Source of the DNA: JBFMFB01 sp040752115
Lineage (GTDB): Bacteria; Pseudomonadota; Gammaproteobacteria; Burkholderiales; Sulfuricellaceae
DNA length: 64,000 bases
Assembly (NCBI GenBank): GCA_040752115.1
Contig: JBFMFB010000008.1
Span: 1-64,000, forward strand
Direction: 5' to 3'
Shown: positions 51,465-59,833 of the stretch, one piece after another
Numbering within the stretch: position 1 is the stretch's first letter
Layout of the letters: the number at the start of each line of letters is the position of its first letter
Made by a program: the position numbers and the translations under genes
Notes under the pieces: model-generated
Database searches by the model: none
What the model was told of the DNA's origin: nothing
What the model saw: the letters and a program-made list of their open reading frames with translations, nothing else

Positions 51465-52889
51465 TCAATGCTTCGGGCCGTTGAATTGCGTCACATATTC
51501 CGCCGTGATCCGAGGATCGTCGACACTCTGAACAATAAACTTGATCGGTGTCGTTTCGCTTTGGATGTTACCACCGGGAGCCTTGACGAAAATAGTGAAG
51601 GAGGTGCCGCGGCCATGATGGGTCAGGATCGGTTTTTCCGCACCGATGATGGCCTGGCCTTTCACACCGCCTTCTACCTTGACCGTCACATACACATCCT
51701 TGCCAGTCTTGTTGAGCACTTTGAAATCATACTTGTTTTGAATCAGGTCGCCACTCATCACCACGAACATCGGCTGCCGTTCCGGAATCACTTTTAACGT
51801 CATCGTGCCCAGGTGGGTCAAGCCGTAAACAATCCCGGCAAAAGCTATCAGGATAATGCCGACATAAACCAGCGTGCGGGGATGCTGGTACATTTTTTTG
51901 ACGGGCTTGCCTTCCAGTTCGTCCAGCGATGCATACCGAATCAGACCGTGTGGCTTGCCTATCTTGTCCATGACGGAATCGCAGGCATCCAGGCACAAAC
52001 CGCAAGTAATGCAGCCCAATTGCTGGCCTTCGCGGATATCGACCCCCGTCGGACAAGCCTGCACGCACTGGAAGCAGTCGATGCAATCGCCCTGCCGCGC
52101 GGCCGCTCCGGCGCCACGGTGCAACTTGCCGCGAGGTTCGCCGCGCCGGTAATCATATGTCGGCAAGATCGTCTGGGTATCGGTCATCACCCCCTGAATG
52201 CGGGCATAGGGACACATCCAGAAACAGGTCTGTTCGCGCAGGAAACCCGCCAGGAGGTAGGTTCCGAAAAAGAACATGATCAGCGTTATCCAGCCGGCGA
52301 CCGGCAGGCGTAGATGCACCAGATTGTTCCAGTATTCATAGGCATCAACAAACCAGGTGGAAAAAGCGATGCCGGTGAGCACCGAAATTGCCATCCAGAC
52401 GAGGTGCTTCAAGCTTTTTTTCCGGATCTTGTCCATGCTCCACGGAGCGGCGTCCAGCTTACGGCGGGTAGCCGGCGCTCCTTCGATCTTGGTTTCTACC
52501 CAGGTAAACCAGTCCGTCCAGGAAGTCTGGAAGCAGAAATATCCGCAAAACACGCGGGAAGCCACCGAAGTAACGGCGAACAGCGTCATCGCCAGCAGTA
52601 GCAAAAGCAGCGACAACATCCAGATGTCTTGCGGCAAGACCGTCAAGTCAAAAAAATGGAACTGACGATTCTCGATATCGAACAGGATGGCTTGTTTGCC
52701 GTTCCAGCGCAGGTAGGGAAAAAGGAAAAACAGCAGCCAGAGCGATTGGGTGTAGTTTTTTACGGTGCGAAAAAAACCCGGCGAGCGCTTGGCATGAATC
52801 GTCTTGTCACCCGTATTTACTTTCCACGTCTCGAATTCCTGATAAATACCGGTGACGGCAACGTGTCTCTGGTCAACTTCGTTATTCAC
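51465..52889 (-). CDS. ccoG: Iron-sulfur membrane protein CcoG (RdxA/FixG)
   Basis: A 474-residue membrane-bound ferredoxin-like protein of the CcoG family, implicated in reducing Cu(II) for oxidase assembly. Five membrane segments, the CFWMCPYARIQGVM motif, two 4Fe-4S motifs (CIDCFQCVQACP and CITCGLCLDACD) and a C-terminal beta domain. The GTG at 52889 is chosen because AGGAG lies eight bases before it and the length then fits the family; an open frame continues 35 codons further without support. First gene of the ccoGHIS unit. Confidence 0.95.
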   Translation of the reverse strand: MNNEVDQRHVAVTGIYQEFETWKVNTGDKTIHAKRSPGFFRTVKNYTQSLWLLFFLFPYLRWNGKQAILFDIENRQFHFFDLTVLPQDIWMLSLLLLLLAMTLFAVTSVASRVFCGYFCFQTSWTDWFTWVETKIEGAPATRRKLDAAPWSMDKIRKKSLKHLVWMAISVLTGIAFSTWFVDAYEYWNNLVHLRLPVAGWITLIMFFFGTYLLAGFLREQTCFWMCPYARIQGVMTDTQTILPTYDYRRGEPRGKLHRGAGAAARQGDCIDCFQCVQACPTGVDIREGQQLGCITCGLCLDACDSVMDKIGKPHGLIRYASLDELEGKPVKKMYQHPRTLVYVGIILIAFAGIVYGLTHLGTMTLKVIPERQPMFVVMSGDLIQNKYDFKVLNKTGKDVYVTVKVEGGVKGQAIIGAEKPILTHHGRGTSFTIFVKAPGGNIQSETTPIKFIVQSVDDPRITAEYVTQFNGPKH

Positions 52890-53058
52890 ACCCTCGACTC
52901 CTGACAGAACCTGAAATTCGATCTGGCCGGCAATCCAATCTCGGCATCGTATTGATCCGGCGGCTTGGCTGCATGCAGGTCGGTTTTCCGCCATATGGAC
53001 CCGAAGGTCCGCCTAAAGTTCAAATAGCCAGGACCCGTTCCACCGGCACAACACGATG

Positions 53059-53086
53059 AAAAAAGGAGGAGACGCGACTCTCCTCC
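53059..53086 (-). terminator. Terminator between ccoNOQP and ccoGHIS
   Basis: On the minus strand GGAGGAGA and TCTCCTCC pair (8 bp, 6-base loop) and are followed by six T residues. It lies after the 37-residue ORF and 170 bases before ccoG, so it would end or attenuate the oxidase transcript. Confidence 0.75.
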
Positions 53087-53112
53087 CCTTCCAGGCAAGA
53101 ACACAATTTCCG

Positions 53113-53226
53113 CTAGTTGCTGCCCTTTTTTGCTCTTGTATAGATCAGGAAAAACAACCAGCCCGCAACCGTGACTGCGCCAATCACGGCAATTATCACG
53201 CCCCAGTATACCGCGTCATGACTCAT
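53113..53226 (-). CDS. 37-residue single-helix membrane protein in the cco operon (CcoM-like position)
   Basis: A gene too short for ordinary lists, between ccoP and ccoG. The start codon has a strong ribosome-binding site (AAGGAGA six bases upstream). The product runs MSHDAVYWGVIIAVIGAVTV-, then a hydrophobic AGWLFFLIY and a basic end TRAKKGSN: one membrane helix (about 7-29) with a positively charged C-terminus. Size and layout match CcoM, the 36-37-residue subunit described for Pseudomonas stutzeri cbb3 oxidase, but I do not see convincing sequence identity, so homology is not claimed. It is the last gene before the operon terminator and 58 bases downstream of ccoP. Confidence 0.72.
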   Translation of the reverse strand: MSHDAVYWGVIIAVIGAVTVAGWLFFLIYTRAKKGSN

Positions 53227-53284
53227 GCATCTCTCCTTTAATCAAAATCCATACGATGCGATCTCGACACAAATGACGGCAAAA

Positions 53285-54208
53285 TTACTTTGCTGCTTCA
53301 GGAGCTGCAGGCGCGGCTGGCGCGACGGCTTCAGCAGGTGCCGCAGGCGCATCGGGTTGACCGCCGCCGAATTTATATACGTACACGGCCAGCTTCTTCA
53401 TTTCCGTATCGCTCAGCTTGCCGGCCTGCTTGAAGCTGGGCATGACCGCAACGCGAGTTGCCGGATCACCGGAGTTCACGCCGTAAGTAATGGTCCTCTT
53501 GATGCCTTCGACGGAATCATCAAAACGCCAGACCTTGTCGGTCAGGTTGGCCGACCCCATGGCCTGCATGCCCTTGCCGTCCGGACCGTGACAGGCGGAA
53601 CAACCTTTTTCCACAAACAGCGGCGTGGAAGCGGGCTTGCTTTGCGCAATGGCGTTAGCCAGCGTTTCGATTTCGGCAGCGGTCGCCATATCCTTGTGCG
53701 CGGGCATCATGCCTTGACGCCCGTTGGCGATGGAGGTGTAAATATCGTCCACCTTGCCTCCATACAGCCACTCATCGTCGTTCAGGATCGGGGCGAACAG
53801 GCCTTGCTTGTCACGCACGCCCACGCCGTTCTGGCCATGACAAGCCGCGCAATTGTCACCGAACAGAACCTTGCCGGAGCGCGTGACATATTCGGTCAGC
53901 TCGCGATCGGCCAAAATAGCGGCCGGCGTCATGTCCTTGAGCCTGACTTCGTACTTGTTGCGCACGGCATCCACTACACTCTTGTCAGCCTCCATTTCGG
54001 AGATCGCCGACCAGCCGCCTATCCCTTTGGAACTGTTGCTGACCAGCGGGATTGCGGGGTAGTAGACCCAGTACACCAGGACAAACAACAGGCTGGCGAT
54101 AAACCCAAGCATCCACCACTTGGGCGGCTGATTGGTCAAGTCCGCCAGGTCGTCATCCCATACGTGCCCGGTTGTTTTCACGCCTGATATTTCGTGCTTT
54201 TCACTCAT
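53285..54208 (-). CDS. ccoP: cbb3-type cytochrome oxidase di-heme subunit CcoP
   Basis: A 307-residue membrane-anchored di-heme cytochrome c. N-terminal cytoplasmic segment (KTTGHVWDDDLADLTNQPPKWW), one membrane helix (32-54) and two heme sites, C120-AA-C123-H124 and C203-SA-C206-H207. The C-terminus carries an unusual Ala/Pro-rich tail of about 25 residues (APAAPAEAVAPAAPAAPEAAK). The ATG at 54208 overlaps the ccoQ end by eight bases. Confidence 0.97.
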   Translation of the reverse strand: MSEKHEISGVKTTGHVWDDDLADLTNQPPKWWMLGFIASLLFVLVYWVYYPAIPLVSNSSKGIGGWSAISEMEADKSVVDAVRNKYEVRLKDMTPAAILADRELTEYVTRSGKVLFGDNCAACHGQNGVGVRDKQGLFAPILNDDEWLYGGKVDDIYTSIANGRQGMMPAHKDMATAAEIETLANAIAQSKPASTPLFVEKGCSACHGPDGKGMQAMGSANLTDKVWRFDDSVEGIKRTITYGVNSGDPATRVAVMPSFKQAGKLSDTEMKKLAVYVYKFGGGQPDAPAAPAEAVAPAAPAAPEAAK

Positions 54209-54401
54209 TTCTTTCTCCCACATTTTTGCGGTCTTCGTCATCCAGCGCCATGTCGCGCCGGGACTCAAATGTGTCTTTATTGGCCGGGCGGAGCACGATG
54301 ACATAAATGGCGACCATCCCGACAAACGCGACCAGGGAAAAAACCACCCCCAGCCAGTCGTTTGTCGTCATGGCGGCAACATTCATGCCCAGGTGCTCCA
54401 T
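54201..54401 (-). CDS. ccoQ: cbb3-type oxidase subunit CcoQ
   Basis: A 66-residue small subunit with one membrane helix (GVVFSLVAFVGMVAIYVIVL) followed by RPANKDTFESRRDMALDDED, typical of CcoQ/FixQ. The ATG at 54401 is preferred, five bases after the ccoO stop; a GTG at 54413 inside ccoO would add four residues. It overlaps ccoP by eight bases. Confidence 0.93.
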   Translation of the reverse strand: MEHLGMNVAAMTTNDWLGVVFSLVAFVGMVAIYVIVLRPANKDTFESRRDMALDDEDRKNVGERNE

Positions 54402-54405
54402 CAGC

Positions 54406-55203
54406 CTAGTCACGGTAGTTCACGCCTTCCTCGAACCTGACGTGATTGCCCAGGCCTTGCAGATAAGCAACCAGCGCATCCAGTTCGGTTTTGCCTTTCA
54501 ACTGCTCACTCGCACCAGCGATATAGGCGTCCGAATAGATCGTCCTGGGAACCGGGTTGAACGGCATCTTGGTCATCACCTTCATGGTTTGCATGGTTTC
54601 TTCCGCATTCACCGGATTCTTTTCCAGGAAGAAATAGTTCGGCATGACGGACTCGGGCACCACTTCGCGCGGATACCTCAAATGGCGGCGATGCCATTCA
54701 TCCGAGTACTTCCCGCCGACGCGAGCCAGATCCGGGCCGGTGCGCTTCGAACCCCACTGGAAGGTATGGTCGTACATGGACTCTTCCGCTATCGAGTAAT
54801 GGCCATAACGATCTTTCTCGTCGCGGAACGGACGGATCATCTGCGAGTGGCACAGGAAACAACCTTCGCGGATGTAAACACTGCGGCCCGCCAGTTCCAG
54901 CGGCTTGTACGGCCGCACGCCGTCGCCGGGCTGCCAGTCTTCCAGCGTTTTGTGTTCGGACGTGGCGGGATTCCAGACGATCTTGTCCATCGGTATGACA
55001 TTTCCGCGTTTATCCTTGTGCTTCGTGTTGTTGAACGTGCCGTCGCCGCTGGTCATGGCGGTGTTCGGTAGGTAAAACAACGGAATGATTTCCACGATGC
55101 CGCCAACCGCGACGACAATGGCGGTCACCACAAACATCAGGATGGTGCTGCGTTCGATCTTGTCCTGAAATTTGGTCGAATAGATTTTGTCGTGATCAGA
55201 CAT
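54406..55203 (-). CDS. ccoO: cbb3-type oxidase mono-heme subunit CcoO
   Basis: A 265-residue membrane-anchored cytochrome c. One N-terminal helix (21-44, ILMFVVTAIVVAVGGIVEIIPLFY), the heme site C115-FL-C118-H119 in IREGCFLCHSQMIRPFRDE, and RTGPDLARVGGKYSDEWH with the axial methionine region VVPESVMPNYFFL. Ten bases after ccoN. Confidence 0.98.
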   Translation of the reverse strand: MSDHDKIYSTKFQDKIERSTILMFVVTAIVVAVGGIVEIIPLFYLPNTAMTSGDGTFNNTKHKDKRGNVIPMDKIVWNPATSEHKTLEDWQPGDGVRPYKPLELAGRSVYIREGCFLCHSQMIRPFRDEKDRYGHYSIAEESMYDHTFQWGSKRTGPDLARVGGKYSDEWHRRHLRYPREVVPESVMPNYFFLEKNPVNAEETMQTMKVMTKMPFNPVPRTIYSDAYIAGASEQLKGKTELDALVAYLQGLGNHVRFEEGVNYRD

Positions 55204-55213
55204 GTTTCACTCC

Positions 55214-56647
55214 TTAAGCGTTGGCAGGAACGGCGTTCAAGCTGCGCACGGCACTAGCCTGGCGCACAGTCATCACGACGTTGTACAGAGCAATCCATGC
55301 CCCCAGATTAAAGATCATCCCGCCAATCGCCCGCATCGCATAATAGGGGTGCATGGCCGAGACGGACTCGACGAAGGTGTAGGCCAGCGTGCCGAATTCG
55401 TCGTAATCGCGCCACATCAGGCCCTGCATGATGCCGGAGACCCACATTGCCACGATATAAAGAACCGTACCGATGGTCGCCAGCCAGAAATGCACGTTCA
55501 CCAGGGTTTCGGAGTACATCTTGTCAACGCCATACAGCTTCTTGACCATGTGGTACATCGCGCCGAAGGCAACCATCGCCATCCAGCCCAATGCGCCCGA
55601 ATGCACGTGGCCGACGGTCCAGTCGGTGTAGTGCGACAGGGCATTCACCGTCTTGATCGACATCACGGGGCCTTCGAAGGTGGACATCGCGTAGAACGCC
55701 AGGGAAACCACCAGGAAACGCAGCACGTAGTCGGTGCGCAGCTTGTCCCATGCACCGGACAGCGTCATCATGCCGTTCATCGCGCCACCCCAGGACGGGA
55801 TGATCATCGCGAGCGAAACTGCTGCGCCCAGCGAGCCGGTCCAGTCAGGCAATGCGGTATATTGCAGATGGTGAGCACCCAGCCATACGTAACCGAAGGT
55901 CAGCGCCCAGAAATGCAGCACGGACAGACGATAGGAGAACACCGGGCGGCCGGCCTGTTTGGGCACGAAATAGTACATGATGCCCAGGAAGCCGGCGGTC
56001 AGGTAGAAACCCACGGCATTGTGACCCCACCACCACTGGATCATGGCATCCTGCACGCCGGAATAGATGGAGAACGATTTAGTCAGGCTGACCGGGATGG
56101 CCAGGCTGTTCACCACATGCAGGTAGGTGATCATGACGATCATGCTCATGGTGAACCAGTTGGACACATAGATATGCGATGTCTTGCGAATCGCCACTGT
56201 CATGATGTGATTCAGGCCGAACGAAAGCCAGACTATCGCAATCAGAATATCGATGGGCCATGCCAGCTCGGCGTATTCCTTGCCCTGGCTCATGCCCAGC
56301 GGCAAGGTGATCACCGCCAGCACGATGATCAGGTTCCAGCCCCAGAAGGTGAACCACGCCAGGCGATTGCTCCACAGCCTGGTCTGGCCGGTGCGCTGCA
56401 CCATGTAGAAGCCGGTTGCCATCAGCGCGCAGCCGCCAAACGCAAAAATCACCGCGTTGGTGTGCAATGGGCGCAAACGGCCAAAGCTGATTTCCGGAAT
56501 ATCAAAGTTCAGGAACGGCCAAGCCAGTTCCGATGCGATCCAAACACCAAGGAACGTACCTACAACCGCATAGACAAAGGCCGCGATGGTAAACCATCGA
56601 ACCACCTCCATGTCGTATTTTACTGGTGTCGCTTGAGCTGCTTCCAC
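55214..56647 (-). CDS. ccoN: cbb3-type oxidase catalytic subunit CcoN
   Basis: A 477-residue heme-copper oxidase subunit with about 12 membrane helices that reduces oxygen at high affinity. Metal ligands are visible: the first heme b His in RPLHTNAVIFAFGG, the CuB His in WWWGHNAVGF, the HH pair in LGAHHLQY and the heme ligands in DWTVGHVHSGALGW. The start is a GTG preceded by AGGAGG. It is the first gene of the operon, 530 bases below fnr. Confidence 0.98.
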   Translation of the reverse strand: MEAAQATPVKYDMEVVRWFTIAAFVYAVVGTFLGVWIASELAWPFLNFDIPEISFGRLRPLHTNAVIFAFGGCALMATGFYMVQRTGQTRLWSNRLAWFTFWGWNLIIVLAVITLPLGMSQGKEYAELAWPIDILIAIVWLSFGLNHIMTVAIRKTSHIYVSNWFTMSMIVMITYLHVVNSLAIPVSLTKSFSIYSGVQDAMIQWWWGHNAVGFYLTAGFLGIMYYFVPKQAGRPVFSYRLSVLHFWALTFGYVWLGAHHLQYTALPDWTGSLGAAVSLAMIIPSWGGAMNGMMTLSGAWDKLRTDYVLRFLVVSLAFYAMSTFEGPVMSIKTVNALSHYTDWTVGHVHSGALGWMAMVAFGAMYHMVKKLYGVDKMYSETLVNVHFWLATIGTVLYIVAMWVSGIMQGLMWRDYDEFGTLAYTFVESVSAMHPYYAMRAIGGMIFNLGAWIALYNVVMTVRQASAVRSLNAVPANA

Positions 56648-57179
56648 AGTAGCCTCCTCTTCAAGATCAAAGTAAAAAACAATGCCGGTTCATTCCCAAC
56701 CGCGGCAATTTCTCGCCAGGCCATTACGCCTGATAACACAATGGGTTGCATAACCCTGGATTTGTTTTTCTTTCATGCATGACCGCCGGCTAAAGACGGC
56801 AACATCTTGACCTGCCGGCGACTGAAGGCTCACCTAACTGTCTATCCAACAACGACATGCCACGACTGCCCGTAGCGGTGGCGTCCCGTTTACACACAAG
56901 GTCGGCAATTCGACCCTTCGTGGAACCTATGGTTCGTGGAACCTATGGATTGGTATCGCAAAAAATAGCCACCTGATTCCCAAGAGGGGCTTCAATATAG
57001 CCAACTTTGCAAAAATCGTGCTCTTCAGCTGATAACACAATGGCGGGAGTGTAATCGCAATCGGGGAAGCATTCACTGACATACATCAACAAAGCTTCAT
57101 TTAATCATACCCGCGCATCCTGATATGAGATGCCGCGAGAATGGGAAGAAGCGGGAGGGGGTTTGAGAAGCCGGGAAGG
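56648..57179. promoter_or_regulatory. Long ccoN upstream region with duplications
   Basis: No gene is visible in 532 bases. TTCGTGGAACCTATGG is duplicated in tandem at 56917-56932 and 56933-56948. CTGATAACACAATGG occurs at 56730-56744 and again at 57029-57043, 299 bases apart, in the same orientation. A candidate FNR box lies at 57076-57089. The region is AT-richer than its surroundings and probably carries the ccoN promoter and a long leader. Confidence 0.55.
57076..57089 (-). promoter_or_regulatory. Candidate FNR/ANR box
   Basis: On the minus strand TTGATGTATGTCAG matches TTGAT-N4-(A/G)TCAA except for the last base. It is 429 bases upstream of the ccoN start codon and just below the fnr gene, the expected setting for FNR-dependent cbb3 expression. 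Confidence 0.6.
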
Positions 57180-57920
57180 CTAGTCGCGGGCGATGGCTTT
57201 GAGCTGCGCCAGGTCGTTCAGCCGGATCTGCCGGCGCTGGGCGGTAATCAGATTTTCTTCCTGGAAGCGCATCAAGATACGGCACACTGTTTCTTCCGCC
57301 AGCCCCAGATAGTTGCCGATATCGCCACGCGACATGCTCAGGGTGAATTGGGTGGGAGAATAGTTGCGTTTCTCGAAACGCCGGGAAAGGCTCAGGAGAT
57401 AAGTGGCCAGCCGTTCCTCCGCATTCCTTTTGCCCAGCAGCAGCATCAGCTCCTGATTGTGCTGGATCTCCTGGCTCATCACCTTGAGCATCTGATAGGG
57501 AAGGGAGGGAATTTCCTTGCAGAGTTCCTCAAACCGTTCCAGAGGAACTTCGCAAACGGCAGTGGTCTCGAGTGCCCTCGCCTCGCAGGTATAGTACCCA
57601 TTCACGATGGCGCTCAGCCCCAGCAACTCGCCCGCGATGTGGAAGCCGGTCACCTGGGTGCGGCCGTCCTTGGCCAGAACGGAGGTCTTGACCGAGCCGG
57701 CGCGGATGGCATAAAACGCCCGGAACGGCTCCCCGGCCCGAAACAGGAACTCCCCGCGCCTGAACGTTCGGCGGTTCTTGACAATGGTATCCAGTAGGCT
57801 GAGATCGGCATCGCCACCTACCGCGTGGCACAGAAGGTAGATGCCGCAATCCTTGCAGGCAACGGGGGCGCAGACTTCCTTCTGAGCCCGGGGAACAACC
57901 TGAATCTTTCGTCTTGGCAT
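57180..57920 (-). CDS. fnr: FNR-type oxygen-sensing transcriptional regulator
   Basis: A 246-residue Crp/Fnr regulator. Cluster ligands match FNR: C22-x2-C25-x5-C31 near the N-terminus (with an extra C17) and C123 in TAVCEVPLE, so it should carry an oxygen-labile 4Fe-4S cluster. The cNMP-type barrel is followed by a helix-turn-helix, SRGDIGNYLGLAEETVCRIL. In FNR the recognition helix reads ETxSR; here the Ser position is Cys (ETVCR). It probably controls the cco operon below it. 22 bases after the SCO-like gene, so likely cotranscribed with it. Confidence 0.95.
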   Translation of the reverse strand: MPRRKIQVVPRAQKEVCAPVACKDCGIYLLCHAVGGDADLSLLDTIVKNRRTFRRGEFLFRAGEPFRAFYAIRAGSVKTSVLAKDGRTQVTGFHIAGELLGLSAIVNGYYTCEARALETTAVCEVPLERFEELCKEIPSLPYQMLKVMSQEIQHNQELMLLLGKRNAEERLATYLLSLSRRFEKRNYSPTQFTLSMSRGDIGNYLGLAEETVCRILMRFQEENLITAQRRQIRLNDLAQLKAIARD

Positions 57921-57942
57921 GATGTCGTTATGCTAGATGGAT

Positions 57943-58545
57943 CTACGGATTTTCGCGTAGCAACACTTTCAAGTCGTGCGCCACCGCATCAGCACCCTGC
58001 CCGTAGCCAAGAAACAATCGAAGGCGGCCGGAGCGGTCGAACACGTAAGTACCGGCGGTATGGTCCATGGTATAGCCCGCTTCGGAGCCGGTCTGGCGTT
58101 TCTGGTAAAAAACGCGGAATTCCTTGGCAGTCGCGGCGGTTACGGCTGCATCCCCCCGCAATCCTAGAAAGCTCGGGTTGAAGGAAGGAACGTATTGCGC
58201 CAGCACGGCCTGCGTATCGCGCTCGGGATCCACCGTCGCGAACAATACCTGCACGTTCTGCGCGTCTGCGCCGAGCTGCCGGAGCGCCAACGCCATGTCC
58301 GCCAGCGTCGTCGGGCATACATCCGGGCAATGGGTGTAGCCGAAAAACAGCACCACCACTTTACCTCTGAAGTCGGCCAGCCGGCGGGATTGACCAAGGT
58401 GGTCCGTGAGCGAGAAATCCTTGCCGTAGCTCGCACTGCTGATATCGCGAGCAAGAAACGGCTCGTGACCGGCATCACGTTTGCCGCCGCAGCCCAGCAG
58501 GGCCGCGCACAGCAGAATCATAGACAACAACGCGCGCTGATTCAT
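57943..58545 (-). CDS. SCO1/SenC-type copper chaperone lipoprotein
   Basis: A 200-residue periplasmic thioredoxin-fold lipoprotein. Lipobox LLGC at about residue 19; copper ligands C73 and C77 in THCPDVCPTT and H162 in YTMDHTAG. SCO proteins deliver copper or reduce cysteines for oxidase assembly; next to a cbb3 cluster it probably serves CuB loading, although cbb3 has no CuA. Upstream of fnr and downstream of the Rrf2 gene on the same strand. Confidence 0.94.
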   Translation of the reverse strand: MNQRALLSMILLCAALLGCGGKRDAGHEPFLARDISSASYGKDFSLTDHLGQSRRLADFRGKVVVLFFGYTHCPDVCPTTLADMALALRQLGADAQNVQVLFATVDPERDTQAVLAQYVPSFNPSFLGLRGDAAVTAATAKEFRVFYQKRQTGSEAGYTMDHTAGTYVFDRSGRLRLFLGYGQGADAVAHDLKVLLRENP

Positions 58546-58594
58546 TTCCGGCCTCGGCCGCAGTTGCCTGCCTCGAAGCTTCGTCCGCCGGTGG

Positions 58595-59050
58595 TCAGTT
58601 GCCCAGCAACGCCCCCGGCAAATCGGACAGGCGATATTTCCCGGTTTTTACCGCTACGGCAAGTTTTTCCAGCGTCTGCTCGTGCAGCAGATCAATGATT
58701 TTCTCCTTGATCGGCTTCCACTTGAAGTGCATCGGACACGCGGTCTCATCGCTGCACACCTTCAGCCCCAGCACGCATTCGCGGGCAAAGCGGGCGCCTT
58801 CGGTGATCATCAGGATCTGCATCAGGTCGGTTTTCTCCGCGCCTTCCCGCAGGCAGAAACCGCCCAGCCGGCCGCGAAAGGAATAAAGCAGGTTGCCCTT
58901 GCTCAGGTTCTGCATGATTTTGGCCAGATAAGCAGGCGGAACGTTGAGGTGCTCGGCGATCTGCCGGTTCAAAACCGGCTCGCCCGGCGGCTGCGTGGCC
59001 ACGTAAATAAGCGACTGAATGGCGTACTGACTGGTGCGTGACAAGATCAT
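58595..59050 (-). CDS. Rrf2-family iron-sulfur transcriptional regulator
   Basis: A 151-residue regulator. Winged-helix N-terminus (SRTSQYAIQSLIYVATQ, NRQIAEHLNVPPAYLAKIMQNL, GRLGGFCL) and three cysteines C92, C99 and C105 (ARECVLGLKVCSDETAC), spaced as in Rrf2 proteins that hold an Fe-S cluster such as NsrR. It could sense NO, iron or redox state; which cannot be told from sequence. The ATG at 59050 gives the family start; the open frame continues upstream without support. It lies 44 bases before the SCO gene. Confidence 0.9.
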   Translation of the reverse strand: MILSRTSQYAIQSLIYVATQPPGEPVLNRQIAEHLNVPPAYLAKIMQNLSKGNLLYSFRGRLGGFCLREGAEKTDLMQILMITEGARFARECVLGLKVCSDETACPMHFKWKPIKEKIIDLLHEQTLEKLAVAVKTGKYRLSDLPGALLGN

Positions 59051-59149
59051 GATCGGCCCGTTACAAATCAGAGAGGTTGCAAGCGATGATTCTATCTTAA
59101 ATTCCGCAAAAAAACCCCCTACTCCCGACAAATATCGCCAGCCCCACCC

Positions 59150-59833
59150 TCACTCCCAACGCAGCAACCGTTGTGCCTCTATCGAGCCCGCAACCTGCAA
59201 CGGATCCGGCGCATCGCGATAGCCCACGACCCCGAGCAGGGGTGCGGCGATCCGCGCTTCCAGCGCCCGCACGTTTTCCTCGAAGGCCGCCATACCCGGA
59301 TCGACCCGGTTGGCCACCCAGCCCGCCAGCGGGAGCTTCGCCGACCCGATCGCCTGCGCCGCGAGCAGAGCGTGATTGATGCATCCCAGCCGCATCCCCA
59401 CCACCAGGATCACCGGCAGCTCAAGCAGCTTCGCCAGATCAGCGGTATCCTGCGCGTCGTTCAGCGGCACCTTGAAACCGCCCACACCCTCGACGATCAC
59501 GATGTCCGCCAGCCGGCGCAAGCGTTCGCATGCTTCCCGGATGCGGGGCAGGTCGATCGTGACGCCGGCCTGCGCCGCGGCGACGTGCGGCGCCACGGGG
59601 GGTGCGAACGCATAGGGGGAGACGAGTTCGAGCGGCGCTGCGACGGTGGACGCCGCCCGCAGCATGTCCACGTCCCCCCAGCTCGGGACGCCAAGGCCGG
59701 TTTCGCAGCCGGCGGCGACCGGCTTCATGCCGACCGTGCTCTGTCCGGCGGCGGCGAAGGCGTGCAGCAACGCGCTGGCGATCAGGGTTTTGCCCACGCC
59801 AGTGTCGGTACCCGTGACGAAGAAGCCTGTCAT
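59150..59833 (-). CDS. bioD: Dethiobiotin synthetase
   Basis: A 227-residue ATP-dependent carboxylase that closes the ureido ring of dethiobiotin. FVTGTDTGVGKTLIASALL (P-loop), GMKPVAAGCE, VIVEGVGGFKVPL and LVVGMRLGCINHALL are present. Overlaps bioC by four bases; last gene of bioB-F-H-C-D. Confidence 0.96.
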   Translation of the reverse strand: MTGFFVTGTDTGVGKTLIASALLHAFAAAGQSTVGMKPVAAGCETGLGVPSWGDVDMLRAASTVAAPLELVSPYAFAPPVAPHVAAAQAGVTIDLPRIREACERLRRLADIVIVEGVGGFKVPLNDAQDTADLAKLLELPVILVVGMRLGCINHALLAAQAIGSAKLPLAGWVANRVDPGMAAFEENVRALEARIAAPLLGVVGYRDAPDPLQVAGSIEAQRLLRWE

